The notes beneath the pieces were generated by a model, which did not search any database, had not been told where the DNA came from, and saw only the letters and a program-made list of their open reading frames with translations. DNA of 64,000 nt from Spirometra erinaceieuropaei (lineage: Eukaryota > Platyhelminthes > Cestoda > Diphyllobothriidea > Diphyllobothriidae): contig CACRXP010000094.1 of assembly GCA_902702965.1 (NCBI GenBank), positions 294,021 to 358,020 on the forward strand, read 5' to 3'. The position numbers and the translations under genes were made by a program. The first letter of the stretch is position 1. The number at the start of each line of letters is the position of its first letter. Positions 34,604 to 46,059 of the stretch are shown here, one piece after another.

Positions 34604-34800
34604 ATGCTGTTTGCTATCAAGTGGCAGTAATAAAAACCCACAAATGATTTTCCAATGGCGTCGTCTATCGCAAGGGCGTTTTCCGCCCTAGAAAGCACAA
34701 GATTTCCATTGGCTACTATGAGGCTACTATGTCTATCACCAACGAACTCAGCGGTGACTACATGCAGGTAGCCTCATTTCACAAAATGCCACAGACTTGA
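34604..34800 (+). pseudogene. Exon-like conserved block of block B
   Basis: After a 1-nt deletion relative to block A, the frame reads YQVAVIKTHK, a TGA where A has W, FSNGVVYRKGVFRPRKHKIS, then EATMSITNELSGDYMQVA and a TGA at 34798. It pairs with 14003-14170. Function unknown. Confidence 0.35.
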
Positions 34801-35688
34801 AACACGTACAGCATGAGCACTGACCTAATCCAACGCGGAAAGTTCAATAGTATGCAGTAAGAACAAACATCGGAGAATGATGACAATGCCGGCAGCGGAA
34901 TTTGAAACGACTGAGAAACCACTGTTTTGTCGAGGTATCAAAAGAGGGAACGCATAATCCTATCTAACCGATATGCAATATACCTGACGTTCCATGTTAC
35001 CAGCGAAGGAACAGATAGAACGAATAGTTGGCTGTTAGCAGCATCATCTTATACAGAACAGAACACCAAGATCCGCATGTCCATTTAGAATGTGATGCCT
35101 AAGAAATGTTATGCAAGTTTCTTCTATAATAGGAAACCGAAACATGGTTACGGATGCGTAACTTAATTTTAAAACGCAGAATATTTTCTCTCATCTTCCT
35201 AGTCAACTGCGATCAGAAAGCAAGCTGTCCTAGAAAATGTAAGCCAATCGAAGAATTCTTTGCTCATTTTGCGTGAATGCGGCGATGCGAATTTGAAATC
35301 TCCTCACCAAGTCTGACAGATTACACACTGATAACAGTGATTTCCTGTATAAGCATAAGTTTAGGTGAGAAAACAAACTAACAAATACGTATGGTATATT
35401 GCTGCTTAAACGGACCAGCACAATAAGTTAGGCTAGCATAACAGATTATTGATTATTAAAAGGGTATATGCAACGAGAGATATTTTGTCATCAATTTGAA
35501 TTTGCCCCTCAAGCGCTGATAGGGATATCCGAAAATTAACAGGGCGATAGATGAAAGTATATGCATAATCACATGCTAATAGGTTTAGGAGTGTTTTACG
35601 TAACGTAATGCATGATCAATAAGGCAACTTAAAACAAACATGGTTAACCACACAGAAAATTTCTGCATGCACGACAGTAATGCAAATG

Positions 35689-35756
35689 ATAGGCAGAATG
35701 GCATTACCGACAAAGACAAGGGAGACTGGTAATGTCGGTAATGCCATTCTGCCTAT
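35689..35756. repeat. Perfect 24-bp inverted repeat made of SINE sequence
   Basis: ATAGGCAGAATGGCATTACC plus GACA (35689-35712) is repeated exactly inverted at 35733-35756, with 20 bases between. Both arms are the SINE's conserved 'ggcagaatggcattaccgaca' segment, so two head-to-head SINE pieces meet here. Confidence 0.9.
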
Positions 35757-35862
35757 GTATCATGCGCCGCTGTGCGGCTGCTGGTTGGGCTCGAGAGAGA
35801 GCCCTTAAGGCAAAACGGAACAAGTGAGTTCTGTATGAACGATCGGTCAGCGCCCCCTATCA
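35757..35862 (+). repeat. tRNA-derived SINE, copy S3 (partial)
   Basis: Reads CATGCGCCGCTGTGCGGCTG, GGGCTCGAGAGAGAGCCCTTA and GATCGGTCAGCGCCCCCTA. The tRNA-like head is missing. Confidence 0.7.
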
Positions 35863-35869
35863 ATGCAAA

Positions 35870-36300
35870 TGATATCGACCAAAGTGCAGATGGCGGGACT
35901 GATACTAAAGAATGTGTGAATTGTACATCACGTAGTTTAACGAACAAACAGATCCCAAATACTCAAAATATTGGACGTTCGGAAAACTGATTATTCTATA
36001 ATTAACTCGCCACGAATGAGATACAACAAACATACATACAGCAACGCATGAGAAATGTATACTTTGATGATGCTGGAAGCCCCAGAACCAACTTTTAAAC
36101 CTCCAGCACTTCAGGTCTAGACCAATTTTGCGATGGAATAAAATTAAAATCAGAAAGAATATTTCGATCTGGCTCGACAGACTGTCCATCTTTCGTTCGA
36201 TGCTGTTCATCCGCGTTCGAAAACCTCGTGAAAGTTTGTTGTACAAATTCATGGGTTGCAAGGGATACTGGAATGATCTGGTTTTAATCTTGGTTCGAAC
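35870..36300. other. Unassigned DNA
   Basis: No feature recognised. Confidence 0.35.
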
Positions 36301-36304
36301 CTAG

Positions 36305-36450
36305 AACATCTGCGTTAGAGGGACGCTCACCGATCGTGTTACGGAACTCACTCCTCCCGTTGTGCCTTAGAGCTCTCTCACGAGCCCAATCATCAGCCGC
36401 ACAGCGGAGCAGAATAGCATTACCGTCAAAGACAAGGGAGACTGGAGACG
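36305..36450 (-). repeat. tRNA-derived SINE, copy S4 (partial)
   Basis: GACGCTCACCGATCGTGTTA, GCTCTCTCACGAGCCC, CAGCCGCACAGCGGAGCA and ATTACCGTCAAAGACAAGGG occur in family order. Confidence 0.7.
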
Positions 36451-36689
36451 GATAGCGGATAGGGCACAAATGTGTTAAGTACGTCTGTAGGAGAGGTCTG
36501 ATGACCGTTGTCGCCTCCATCTTCCATAAGGGAATCGGTCTTACCGTCGCGTGTCGGCAGATTCAGGTGAAAAAGTGCGTGAAAGACACACAATTCTATA
36601 GTGTTCATGTTAATATGGTCCACACTACTGCATTGCGTGGGAAGACCTCTTGTTTTCGTTCTAGATTTGAACGTTGTACCTGATGTCTA

Positions 36690-37130
36690 TGTATGTGTGT
36701 GTGTGTGTGTGTATTTGTTGCTCCCTTCCTCATCTGCGGCCTTATTGACTCTGTCTTGACATTTGTGGGGGAGGAGAGAGTGCGATAGATGCAGCGCAAG
36801 TCAACTGTCACTTTAAACTAAGTTACGCACAAGTCACTTTACTTCTGCTGCTGTGTAAAATTTTGTTCAGTGCACGTTGTAAACCAGGGGATTTGTGGTA
36901 CCACTAGTTGCGAGTTCTCATCGAGCTAGCCACCCACGCTCTTTGTCGTCCTCGCTCTGCTTGATTCTGTCACGACACTGGGTCCAGTTGAGGAAGGAGG
37001 ACAGATTGTGCTGCATGCTCCGCAAGCCTACGAACGACCTCACGCGCAAGTCGCCGTCTCTCCTCACATGTCGCTGTGGAGCACATGGCGGGCATCATCG
37101 GTAAAGCCGAACCGTCCCTGATCCCCTGCC
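36690..37130 (+). repeat. GC-rich repeat G, copy 5, with (TG)n
   Basis: A (TG)n run lies at 36693-36712. The segment from 36880 matches 17005-17200 (TAAACCAGGGGAT, CTGCTTGATTCTGTCACGAC, GGAGCACATGGCGGGCATCA). Confidence 0.55.
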
Positions 37131-37198
37131 TCTAGGAGGTGTTCCTGAGTGCGAACTGTCCTGTCTGTGCATGTGACAGAAACCTGGCGATTATTCTA

Positions 37199-37425
37199 AA
37201 AGGGAGACTGGAATGGGTATTTCTCGCTTGTTAGTCGTCGTCGTCAGCCAGTCATACCGAGCCCGAAGTGTGGAACACCTGGGACTCAGTCCCAAGATCT
37301 GTTGGTTTAAAGTCCAACGCCTCTAACCATTGAGCTATGGGCTCGTCATCTTCTCAGGTCTGATCGGGACGTACAATAGTATAGGGGACGTTCGCCGATC
37401 GTTCATACGGTACTTACTCGTCTGT
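37199..37425 (-). repeat. tRNA-derived SINE, copy S5, with recognisable A box
   Basis: On the minus strand the head reads GAGCCCATAGCTCAATGGTT then AGAGGCGTTGG, a good polymerase III A box. The B box region is altered (GGACTGAGTCCC). The body carries CATACCGAGCCCGAAGTGTG on the plus strand. Confidence 0.7.
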
Positions 37426-37429
37426 TTTA

Positions 37430-38150
37430 AACCAGTCGCCAGTACTCGGTAAACAGAAAGTTATATGTCTGCGTAATTGTGACAGTCGACTTATAACTCT
37501 ATGCTTTACATAAAATGCACCTTAGCATGTCACCACCATTAAGTTTCATTGCAAATAACGACAGTTGAAACGCATATTTGTTTCAATTTTCAGCAGTACC
37601 GAGGTTTAGAAATTTTAGTCCCTACATTTATACAGAAATCTCGTCGATTTGAAATATATTGTAGTGTGGTATATATTTTTAGATTTTTTGAAATATCGGT
37701 TAGGACGTTAAACGACTCTTGTAACTTCTAAAAAAATATGCTTATGCATAATTTCTTTTAAATAAACTTCAGTATGAGTGCATCGCACATCAGTGATCAA
37801 AAATCATAATACGCGAGCAGTCATTTTGATCTGAGCTTATGATTTTGCATTCAGCCGGAAAGAAGTCCATCCAAATGGCCATGTCCTGGTGCGATTTAAT
37901 TGCTTTGGGATTATATTCCATTACAGTGAATATTGCAATCCCCCTAAATAATGCTTTAGAGAAAGAACATTTTTAGAAATTTCACTTAACAATTTATCAA
38001 GTAGGTCAGATACTGTGCTTTTCACGTACGAGGATAATAAGGTAACTCGTCACCGCAAACAACAATCCTCTGAGAAAAATGTTTCCTCTGTAATCGACGC
38101 CATCTTTATATGTATGGAGTATATGCCATTTTATGAGTTCTTGTACACTA
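37430..38150. repeat. Decayed fold-back arm and unassigned DNA
   Basis: 37730-37990 keeps the order of a right arm (CAGTCATTTTGAT, TGCATTCAGCCGGAAAGAAG, GGATTATATTCCATTACAGT), strongly diverged. The rest is unassigned. Confidence 0.35.
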
Positions 38151-38158
38151 TAAGCGAG

Positions 38159-39264
38159 GTGTAGCATACAAATCCCCACATCTGGAGCAACCGCAAGTCC
38201 AAAGTCAGGTGAATAAAAGAAGGATAATTCCCAGCGCACTGCTGTCTGATTTGTAGAGTGCAAAATCTAAATATTGTAGAGAATCAAGCCTCGATATTCC
38301 AATCAACTGTATGTTTTATGTGGAAGAAACTACCTAAGATACCAACGTGGTCCGGTGGAGACAAAACTATGTTCATTTGCGAGTCAAATCCATGCTCGAC
38401 TGTTCATTAAGTAAAATGACTCTAAATTGTAGCACATTTTGTACTGAGAAAAATTTTTCGGGATTGCGAATCAAATTTGGTCAATTAAATTGCAAACTTT
38501 GAAACAACAGAACTGCATGCCGGAGGTAAAAGTCGCCTTTATTTTTCTCGAATAATGGAGAGTCATCTTGTTTCAAATTATATGGTACTTTTTTAAATGA
38601 AAACGACTATTTTGATAGTGCCTACGTATAGCCACAATTCCAACGAGACGTTGGCTGAGCAAAATGCCCACAAGTTTGCTTATTAATTTTACCCCAAGCT
38701 GGGTGTAGCATATACATCCCCACATCTGGAGCAACTGCAAGTCCAAAGCCGGTCAGGGGAATAAAAGATAACCTCAATAGAAGGATAATTCCCAGCGCAC
38801 TGCTGCCGGATTTCTAGAGTGTACAATCTAAATATAGCACAGAATCAAGCCTCGATATTAAAATCAACTGTATGTTTTATGTGAAAGAAACTACATAAGA
38901 TACCAATGAGGTCCGGTGGAGACAAAACTATGTTCATTTGCGAGTCAAATCCATGCTTGACTGTTCACTAAGTACAATGACTCTAAATTGTAGCACATTT
39001 TGTACTGAGAAAACTTTTTCGGGATTGCGAATCAAATTTCGTCTGTAATAATGCGAATTTTAAAACCACAAAACTGCATGCCGGAGGTAAAAGTCGCCTT
39101 TATTTTTCTCCAATAATGGAAAGTCATTTTGTTTTAAATTATATGGTACTATTTGGAAAATGAAAACGACCATATTCCGATAGTGCCTACGTATAGCCAC
39201 AATTCCAACGAGACGTTAGCTCAGCAAGATGTCCAGCAGGTTGTTTATTAATCGTGCCCCAAGC
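38159..39264. repeat. Tandem duplication of about 545 bp
   Basis: Copy 1 is 38159-38699 and copy 2 is 38703-39264. They share GTGTAGCATA...CCCACATCTGGAGCAAC at the start, GGTCCGGTGGAGACAAAACT in the middle and CGTATAGCCACAATTCCAAC near the end. Copy 2 has a small insertion near 38758-38775. Similarity is high by eye, with scattered substitutions. No coding frame spans either copy. Confidence 0.9.
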
Positions 39265-39269
39265 CATGA

Positions 39270-41680
39270 AATCAAGCATTTTTTAAAGAAACCCAGTACC
39301 AGGAAGCACTTGTTGTATTTGAAACGATCGGGATTAAGCATATGACAAATATGAAAATTGAAAAGGTAAATTGACCCGCTTTTTTAAAAATACATGGGCA
39401 GTGACGCGCCGAAAATCACGCAGATACGTAAAAACCAATTATAATGCGATCTTTTAAATAAAAAAATAGTTTAAGTTCACTAAGGATGCTTATGCGCGAA
39501 TTTTTTGCAGTCGACAGGGAATCAAAAATCAATTTATGAAAAGTCATAGCATGATGGCCCTGTCTACCACAGAACAAATCAGGCGGTCACATTCAAGAGG
39601 CGATGCCTTGTTTTGAGGGGATTAGCCTACCTAGATAACCGAAATTCACGTAAACTGTTGTGTCGAAAAATTTCCAGATTGTTAGCACTGATGAAGACGC
39701 CAGAGTGTCATAAGATTAAGATTCATCAGAATCGACGTGATTCTCTATTACCTGCGCCTACCCGCTTTCCGACCCCTTAAGGCATCTGATGTTGAGTCGG
39801 GGGTGGAGTGGCTAGCGCTGCTTGGTGGAGTATGCGCCTAGGCATGCAACAACTGCACAGCCTTTAGCATGGCGTGCACGGACTCAGCGCATCCTACTTA
39901 CGCAAATTGTGCAACAGTCTGGCTTTGTTTTTTAGTCCACCGCGTCTACATTGTTGTCCGATATGAGGACACGTCATCAGTACGGACAAATTCCCAAAAA
40001 AACGTCTACTCATATCATACCATCGTCGAGCATAATAAATACCGCTGCCTGATTACGCGTTAAAAATTGCGCTTTGTACAGCCAAGTTAATTTACAAGGC
40101 GACCTATCAGCTTAAAGGTAGTACCGTTGAGTATTTCAGCTGTGAAGTTTGGGCTCTTTGGTGTCTAAATATGGTTGGTAAGATATTTTCCGTAATAAAT
40201 GATTAAGTAGCATACTTTAAGGGTTTACTAAGGGACGCCTTTACTGAAAACCTTGATTTTATCTGAACGTTTGAGATCGCATTTAACTCGATAAGTAACC
40301 ATACTAGCAGCACAGTTATTAGCCAAAAGCCCATACACGCGTGGTTCGTCGATATTCTGCCGCTGCATGGCACAGCTGCGAGCGGTTCGGCCCATCAGTG
40401 GGTCCTCCGGCCTTCCTTGTCTGTTTTCTGGTAGATACTTCAGTTTAAAAATTGCTGCTTTTGAATTTTCCCAGAAATTAACTGCAAACTTGAAGCAGAT
40501 TAAGTATCGATATAACGATATTAATACATCGAATTTTTGTCCGCGCCTATAGACCCTAGTTTATATTCATCTACTCCAAGTTCGCAGTTTATTTCTGAGA
40601 AAGTTAAAAAGCAGTATTAACAATTCAATTCCATGTGACCTTCAACCTGAACCCCATATCTTTAATTTTGTCAACGAATTTAATTTAGTTTTTTTTGCAA
40701 TCTGTTAAATGAGCGGATGCGTGAACATATCACTAATTGTTTGTGTGAATCCGTTATATGTTCTCTGTCAGCGTTAGATTCGCATGCTGTTTTGTCAAAA
40801 GCTTTCATACTATTTAAACCATTATAAACTGCTTATTCACGCAAATCTTTCTGTCCATGTTTTGTGTGAATCCTTGCCCCCAACTCCTTGTTATCCTACC
40901 TAGATCGCATGGATATTTTTAAACTGTTGTACGTTTAGCAGAACTAACAGTGTGGCTATGTTTTTTTGATGCATGCTTGTCCTTAAAATTAATTGCCTGA
41001 AAGTGCTTGACGTCTTTATTAAATTAGATCCTTTGGTTAAAACTGGAATTCAAACCGGAATGTGGAGAAAAATCTCCCTTTATAAATGTCTCCATAGAGC
41101 AAAAACCTCGATGAGATCACTACGCACATTTTATTTTACAAAGAGATCATTATGCATATGATAGAAACCACACTGTCACCTGCCTACGTGGGCGACTATA
41201 GTTGCTCAAACTTGTACATTCAAAATATCGTTAGAACTAACCATTTAGTAGAAGACATGAAGTAACTTTCATCTGGCACATTTTAAGTATGACGGTGGCA
41301 TACTTGAATATTGGGGCACTCTTTTTAAAGTCTGTTTGTCTATTCGTCCTAATGGCGTATGAGACGCAGGAAGGCGTCTCCTTAAGTGGCCTGAACAAAA
41401 TGATTATGATACATCTTCGTTTAGAAGTTGGTCCGTTCTGTTGATAATTTTGGGCAATCTCAATGCTAGTGCACTTTCTTTAGGCACCTAACGTGTTATC
41501 AGTCTCAGGTTTCAATTTGAACATTCACCTGGACGGGAAAGATGTTGTGCACTTTAATACAGACCTAATGAGTAGTGTGAATGTTAAGCGACAAATGTCG
41601 TGTATGGGAAATTTTTACTCTAGCAGCGCTCCACCGAAAATTCAAACTTGGTTTTTTTTCTAGCTTAACCGCCGTCAACT
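39270..41680. other. Unassigned AT-rich DNA
   Basis: No gene, RNA or repeat unit could be supported. A G/C-richer patch lies at 39745-39900. Confidence 0.35.
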
Positions 41681-41686
41681 TTGCAG

Positions 41687-41746
41687 GCATCTGTAAAACG
41701 GGTATTGAAGGGAAGTCTCAGAACAGAATGCAACTCTGACAGAAAG
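41687..41746 (+). CDS. Possible 60-nt internal exon (speculative)
   Basis: A pyrimidine-rich tract ending CAACTTTGCAG (to 41686) precedes 20 open codons (ASVKRVLKGSLRTECNSDRK), and AAAG|GTATGC gives a donor at 41747. Small in-phase exons like this are common in flatworm genes, but no homology supports it. Confidence 0.15.
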
Positions 41747-42611
41747 GTATGCTTTGATAGAGTCGAAGTAGGTCATCCTAAGGTAAAACGTTCTAATTGT
41801 CAGTCAATAAAACCAAGGCAAGTAAAACCGCAGAAGTCGTTTAGTCAATTGCACCTTGTTATTATACGAGAATGATGGATGGACAATGGATTGGACGACT
41901 GTGTCTTCACTTCTCAAAAATAAAAATAATTTTATATTGCCATGCACAGTGCAACTGCTAATTTTCCATCAGATTTAAACTTTATATGTCGCTAATTTGT
42001 TGGGCACATATAATTCTGACGATGAAAATGTTAACCAAGGTAAATGTGCTAACTCATGAAATGCCAGGGTCACAATTATAGTGGAAACTGTAGCGTATTT
42101 TTGGTGTTGTTATTTGTGTTTATTTAGTTGAAATAAGGACAAAAAGGCCGTTTTCTGAAGGAAAGTTTGATACGGATCTGTAAATAAATTAGAAAACGGG
42201 CCGAATTTGGGCGAAATCGGAGGATTCCTGATATTCAAGCAGTTTCCTACGCTATTAAAGCTTGCGGATCGAAATTCTTTGTTTCACCTTACTAATCTTT
42301 TTAAGAAGATTAATAAAAGGAAGAAATTTTTCAATAAACTTTCGAACAAAAAGAAAAAATTAAATTTCAATATCGATAAAATCAGGGAAATGCGGATAAA
42401 TTATTTCATATTTTGTTTAGAAAATAAGGTGCCATTCTTCATCTAAAAATCCTATTTTACAAATCCGTAAAGTTTTATGTTTCAAAATACCGAAATAAAA
42501 AAGTTTATCAGTTTGATTGTTTTACCAGACCGAAAATGCGTATCGTAAACGAATATATATTGAGTTCGCGCGACATGCCGTCACTTTTCTCTATCACGCC
42601 AGACGATACCC

Positions 42612-43625
42612 ATGTCTAAACAATACTCGTCCGAAGTTGAATTCCAGCGTATTCGAAAATTAGCGGCGGAGGGAATCCCGCGTGAGTCGTAAGCTAGTAT
42701 TTTCAATATTGGTAAGGTCACTCTGTGGCGCATTGTTAATGATAAAACTGTTCCTAGAAATAAGATAGGGGGACCCAAACGGTCCACAAGTAAGCAAGAC
42801 GACGATTTTATTCGTCGTACATTAAAAACGTTTCATAAAATGCCCATTAAGACCATTCAACGGAAACATATGCCGATGTTTTCCATGAACCTCATTAAGA
42901 AAAGGATGAAGGAATTTGAACTGCAGCGGCGGAAGGCCATGATTAAACCACATTTAAGTAGAAAAATAACTAGAGAACGGCTTTTATTTGCTAAGAATTA
43001 TACTGATTACAAATCTTCATTTTGGAAGAACATTTTCTTCTGCGATGAGGTTTTATTTTTAGACAAGCCTACGAAATCGCTCCAAGAGAACGCACTACAA
43101 CGACGGCAACATTCAAGAACTGTCGACGGATAATGGTTTGGATGGCGATTAACTTCGGTCAGCGGCCCGTCTGGCGGTCAACATCCGACACCATCAACAG
43201 CAAGGTGTTTATTGCAATTGTCAAGGATGCTTTCGGCTACAACGGCTTAAGTCGTCGCCGAATGGATACTGTTATTTTGCACGACAATGCACCCGTCCAA
43301 CGCTCTAGAGAGGTACCAATTTGATGCCGCTTGCAAATATAATCTAACATTTTAGACAACAATCACCCTCTGCGCAATTGCCTTCCAAACCATTTTCATT
43401 CCGGCCAACAGTCCCGATTTCAATCCTATCGAAAATCTTTTTTGGAATATTCAAAAGAAATTGGCACAAAGCTCAGAAGACTCTTTTAATTCAGGAAAAA
43501 TTGGATTTTTTACTCAATAATTACATTTTACAATCCACCATAGATAACCTCGTCATGTCTATGTCTGACAGACTTTCTGCCGTTATAAAGTCAAACGGAC
43601 ATTTAACAAAGTATTGTTTTTTGTA
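42612..43625 (+). pseudogene. Tc1-like transposase, decayed
   Basis: ATG at 42612 begins MSKQYSSEVEFQRIRKLAAE (helix-turn-helix region), broken by a TAA at 42690. The frame continues to 43133 through the DNA-binding linker (GGPKRSTSKQDDDFIRRTLK) to the first catalytic D (WKNIFFCDEVLF). A frameshift near 43130 leads to MVWMAINFG and the second D (VILHDNAPVQ). A further shift leads to a 'SPDFNPIENLFWNIQKKL' segment, giving the third acidic residue (E). The C-terminal signature follows: IDNLVMSMSDRLSAVIKSNG, then HLTKY. The order and spacing are those of Tc1 (DD34E-type). At least one stop and two frameshifts make it inactive. Confidence 0.9.
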
Positions 43626-43825
43626 TCTGTTTCTGTCCTTAATTATTTTTTGCCCTTTTTTGTACTCTCCTTCTTTATACGCCCTCATACGAAGCATTTA
43701 TTAACTTGGTTTTCATATAGGCGTTTCTCAAAAATGTGACTTTCGTCGAAAATTATTTATTTGTATCTCAGTAAATAATATTTTCTAAACCAAACTTTGC
43801 TTTATTTATTTGACACGTCTTTTTT

Positions 43826-43858
43826 CCGCTATCAGACTTTGGGGGCCGTAGTGTTTAC
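43826..43858 (-). repeat. Right terminal inverted repeat of the Tc1-like element (probable)
   Basis: Read on the minus strand it gives CACTACGGCCCCCAAAGTCT then GATAGC, like Tc1-family ends. No matching left end was found between 41900 and 42600, so the left side may be lost. Confidence 0.5.
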
Positions 43859-43869
43859 CGATTCTGCGT

Positions 43870-43930
43870 TAAAGTCGGTTACCTGTGTTAATTCACGACA
43901 TTTCATGAGTTAGCACCGGTACTAACTGTA
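43870..43930. repeat. Short fold-back arm, family 2
   Basis: CGACATTTCATGAGTTAGC...ACTAACTGTA matches the right end of the 16000-16676 element. The rest of that element is absent or replaced by the Tc1-like copy. Confidence 0.45.
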
Positions 43931-44610
43931 GTGAAGATGTATACGCAGTGTGCCTTGATTGCAATTATTTTGCCACGGAATCATTAGTTTGGGAGAAGAC
44001 ATAATTCTCCAAATTTTCCCCAAAAATTGCAATTCTTTGTACTCCTGCTTTCATAAAGTATGAGAAACAATTAAATTAACTACAAAAAATTAGCTTACTT
44101 CAAGACAATATTGTGAACTCTAAAATGGAACGCGTTAGATTGTAAGACTTTGGTTAGACTCAACAAATATTCGCGATCACTCCATGAAGCTCACTATGTT
44201 ATGGCACAGATTTAGTTCAAATCGTCCACTTTCGTCGCCATATTGCTTAGATGCATGCAGACCTCCGAGTTATCGGGAAACCAATAAACGGCTGTGATAA
44301 TAAAACTAATATTGGCTTAAGCAGAACAAATAATGAATGATTTTGGAATAAGCAACACAGCACTATTCAGTGAATTGAGTGCCACAGTACAAGCATTCAA
44401 AATTTACAAACGCATTTAAATTTAGCAAAACCTTCTTCATTATACTCCTCATTTTAACACGTACGCCAAAGCAAATTAAAAGAGCTTTACACTCTCAAAC
44501 AAATAAGAAAGTGATTTGCATTACTTAGGTAAATGTTCGCTAATAGATTGGTGAACGCTCTAGGTAAAGCAGCTCAAATGGCAAGCAAACGTAATCAGAA
44601 ACATACCTGC
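43930..44610. other. Unassigned AT-rich DNA
   Basis: No feature recognised. Confidence 0.35.
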
Positions 44611-44611
44611 A

Positions 44612-44836
44612 TTTTAGTTCTGCAAATATTCCCGTGTTAAACTTGAAACATGAATTAGACAAATACGCGTTTTCGGTAACACATCATCAAGCCAACGTAG
44701 AAACATAAAAATAAAAAAATAGAAATTCAAAGTGTTGTTGAGTGATGTAGTGCCTATAAATACTCATTATTTCCAATCCACACGCATGAAGTGAACGTGT
44801 GTTGTGATCACTGTGACAAAGGAGTGTGTCGACATA
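44612..44836. repeat. Direct repeat left of fold-back copy c
   Basis: About 225 bp from AGTTCTGCAAATATTC to GTCGACATA, matched at 45829-46052 in the same orientation. Confidence 0.85.
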
Positions 44837-45826
44837 CAGTGACTCACCGATCTCATGAAATGTTGGCTGAAATTCTGAAATACGTTTCCGGTTAGGAAGA
44901 ATTACTTGGTCGCGAATATAAGAATGATTATCTTACGGTATAATCTTATAACACTTCGGACTCGGCAGGATGTCGGCTTTTAAATGCACCTCTTTTCAAT
45001 CTCCTTTAGAAAGCGTACTTGGTAAAAAATGACTATTTAAGTAGCATGCATTTTGCCATTGATTTTCAATGGTCCTGGAAATTCCAATATATTTTATAGA
45101 AACCATAAAAATATATGCTTTCTTTAAGGCAATCAATATCAAATCACAACTTTGTTATATATTATACTTAAGGAAGGAGTTTAATTAGGTTTTACAAAAG
45201 TTGCTTATTATGAGACTTTTTAAGTCCGCGAAGTGTCCATTCACATAGCATCGTACCTGGCAGTTTACTTCTGCTCCTCATAAAATGTACAACATGGTCC
45301 ACATTCATTGCGAAATTCTATGAACTCTGTATGATATCTTTTTAATGGCAAAGAAAAATATGTGATTTTATTTACGCGAAACGCATGCACCTTGTAGAGG
45401 GAAATCACTAAACGCTAATACAACGAATGATCAGGCTCCAAATTTTTGGCAATTAAAAAATTTTTTTAAAACCTATTTATACTCCTTTCTTAATTATAAA
45501 ATATAAAAAGACGTGATTTTCTATTGATTGACTAAAAGAAAACATATCTATGTTCTTGGTTTCTATAAAATATATTTAAATTTCCAAGACCATCGAAAAT
45601 CAATGAGAAAAATGCATGCTTCATAATTAGTCTTTTTTTACCGAGTACCCTTTCTACAGGAGATTGAAAAGAAGTTTATTTAAAAGCTGACATCCTTCCA
45701 CGTCCGAAATGGTATAAGAGTATGTCTTAAGATAAGAAGTTTTACAACCACGACCAAGTAATTCTTCCTAATCGAAAACACATTTCAGAATTTCAGCCAA
45801 CATTTCATGAGATAGGTCACTCACTG
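44837..45826. repeat. Fold-back element, family 1, copy c
   Basis: About 990 bp starting CAGTGACTCACCGATCTCATG and ending GAGATAGGTCACTCACTG, with TA at 44835-44836 and 45827-45828. The long arms are as in copies a and b. It sits exactly between two direct repeats. Confidence 0.85.
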
Positions 45827-45828
45827 TA

Positions 45829-46052
45829 AGTTCTGCAAATATTCACGTGCTACACTTAAAACAAAAATTAGGCAAATACCTGTTTTCGGTAACTTACCAT
45901 CAAGCTAACTTAGAAACAAAAAAATAAAAAAATGTAAATTCTTAATGTTGTTGAGTGATTTAGGGGCTATAAATACTCATTATTTCCACGCCACATGCAT
46001 GACGTGGACGTTTTTTTGTGATCGTCGTGACAAGGGAGGTTGTCGACATAGG
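45829..46052. repeat. Direct repeat right of fold-back copy c
   Basis: Matches 44612-44836, sharing AGTTCTGCAAATATTC, CTATAAATACTCATTATTTCC and GTCGACATAG. Confidence 0.85.
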
Positions 46053-46059
46053 CCGTGAA

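Larger units (their letters stand above)
31145..35530. repeat. Segmental duplication, copy B
   Basis: Collinear with 10977-15560 (anchors given there). It holds gene family member B, a PLE 5' half at 32583-33965, and the exon-like blocks 34394-34582 and 34604-34800. The uninterrupted sequence around 35330 shows where copy A received its SINE and inverted fragment. Confidence 0.75.

Noticed and set aside
38159..39264. CRISPR-like or satellite array
   Set aside because: Only two copies of a 545-bp unit with no regular spacers; a tandem duplication in a eukaryotic genome.
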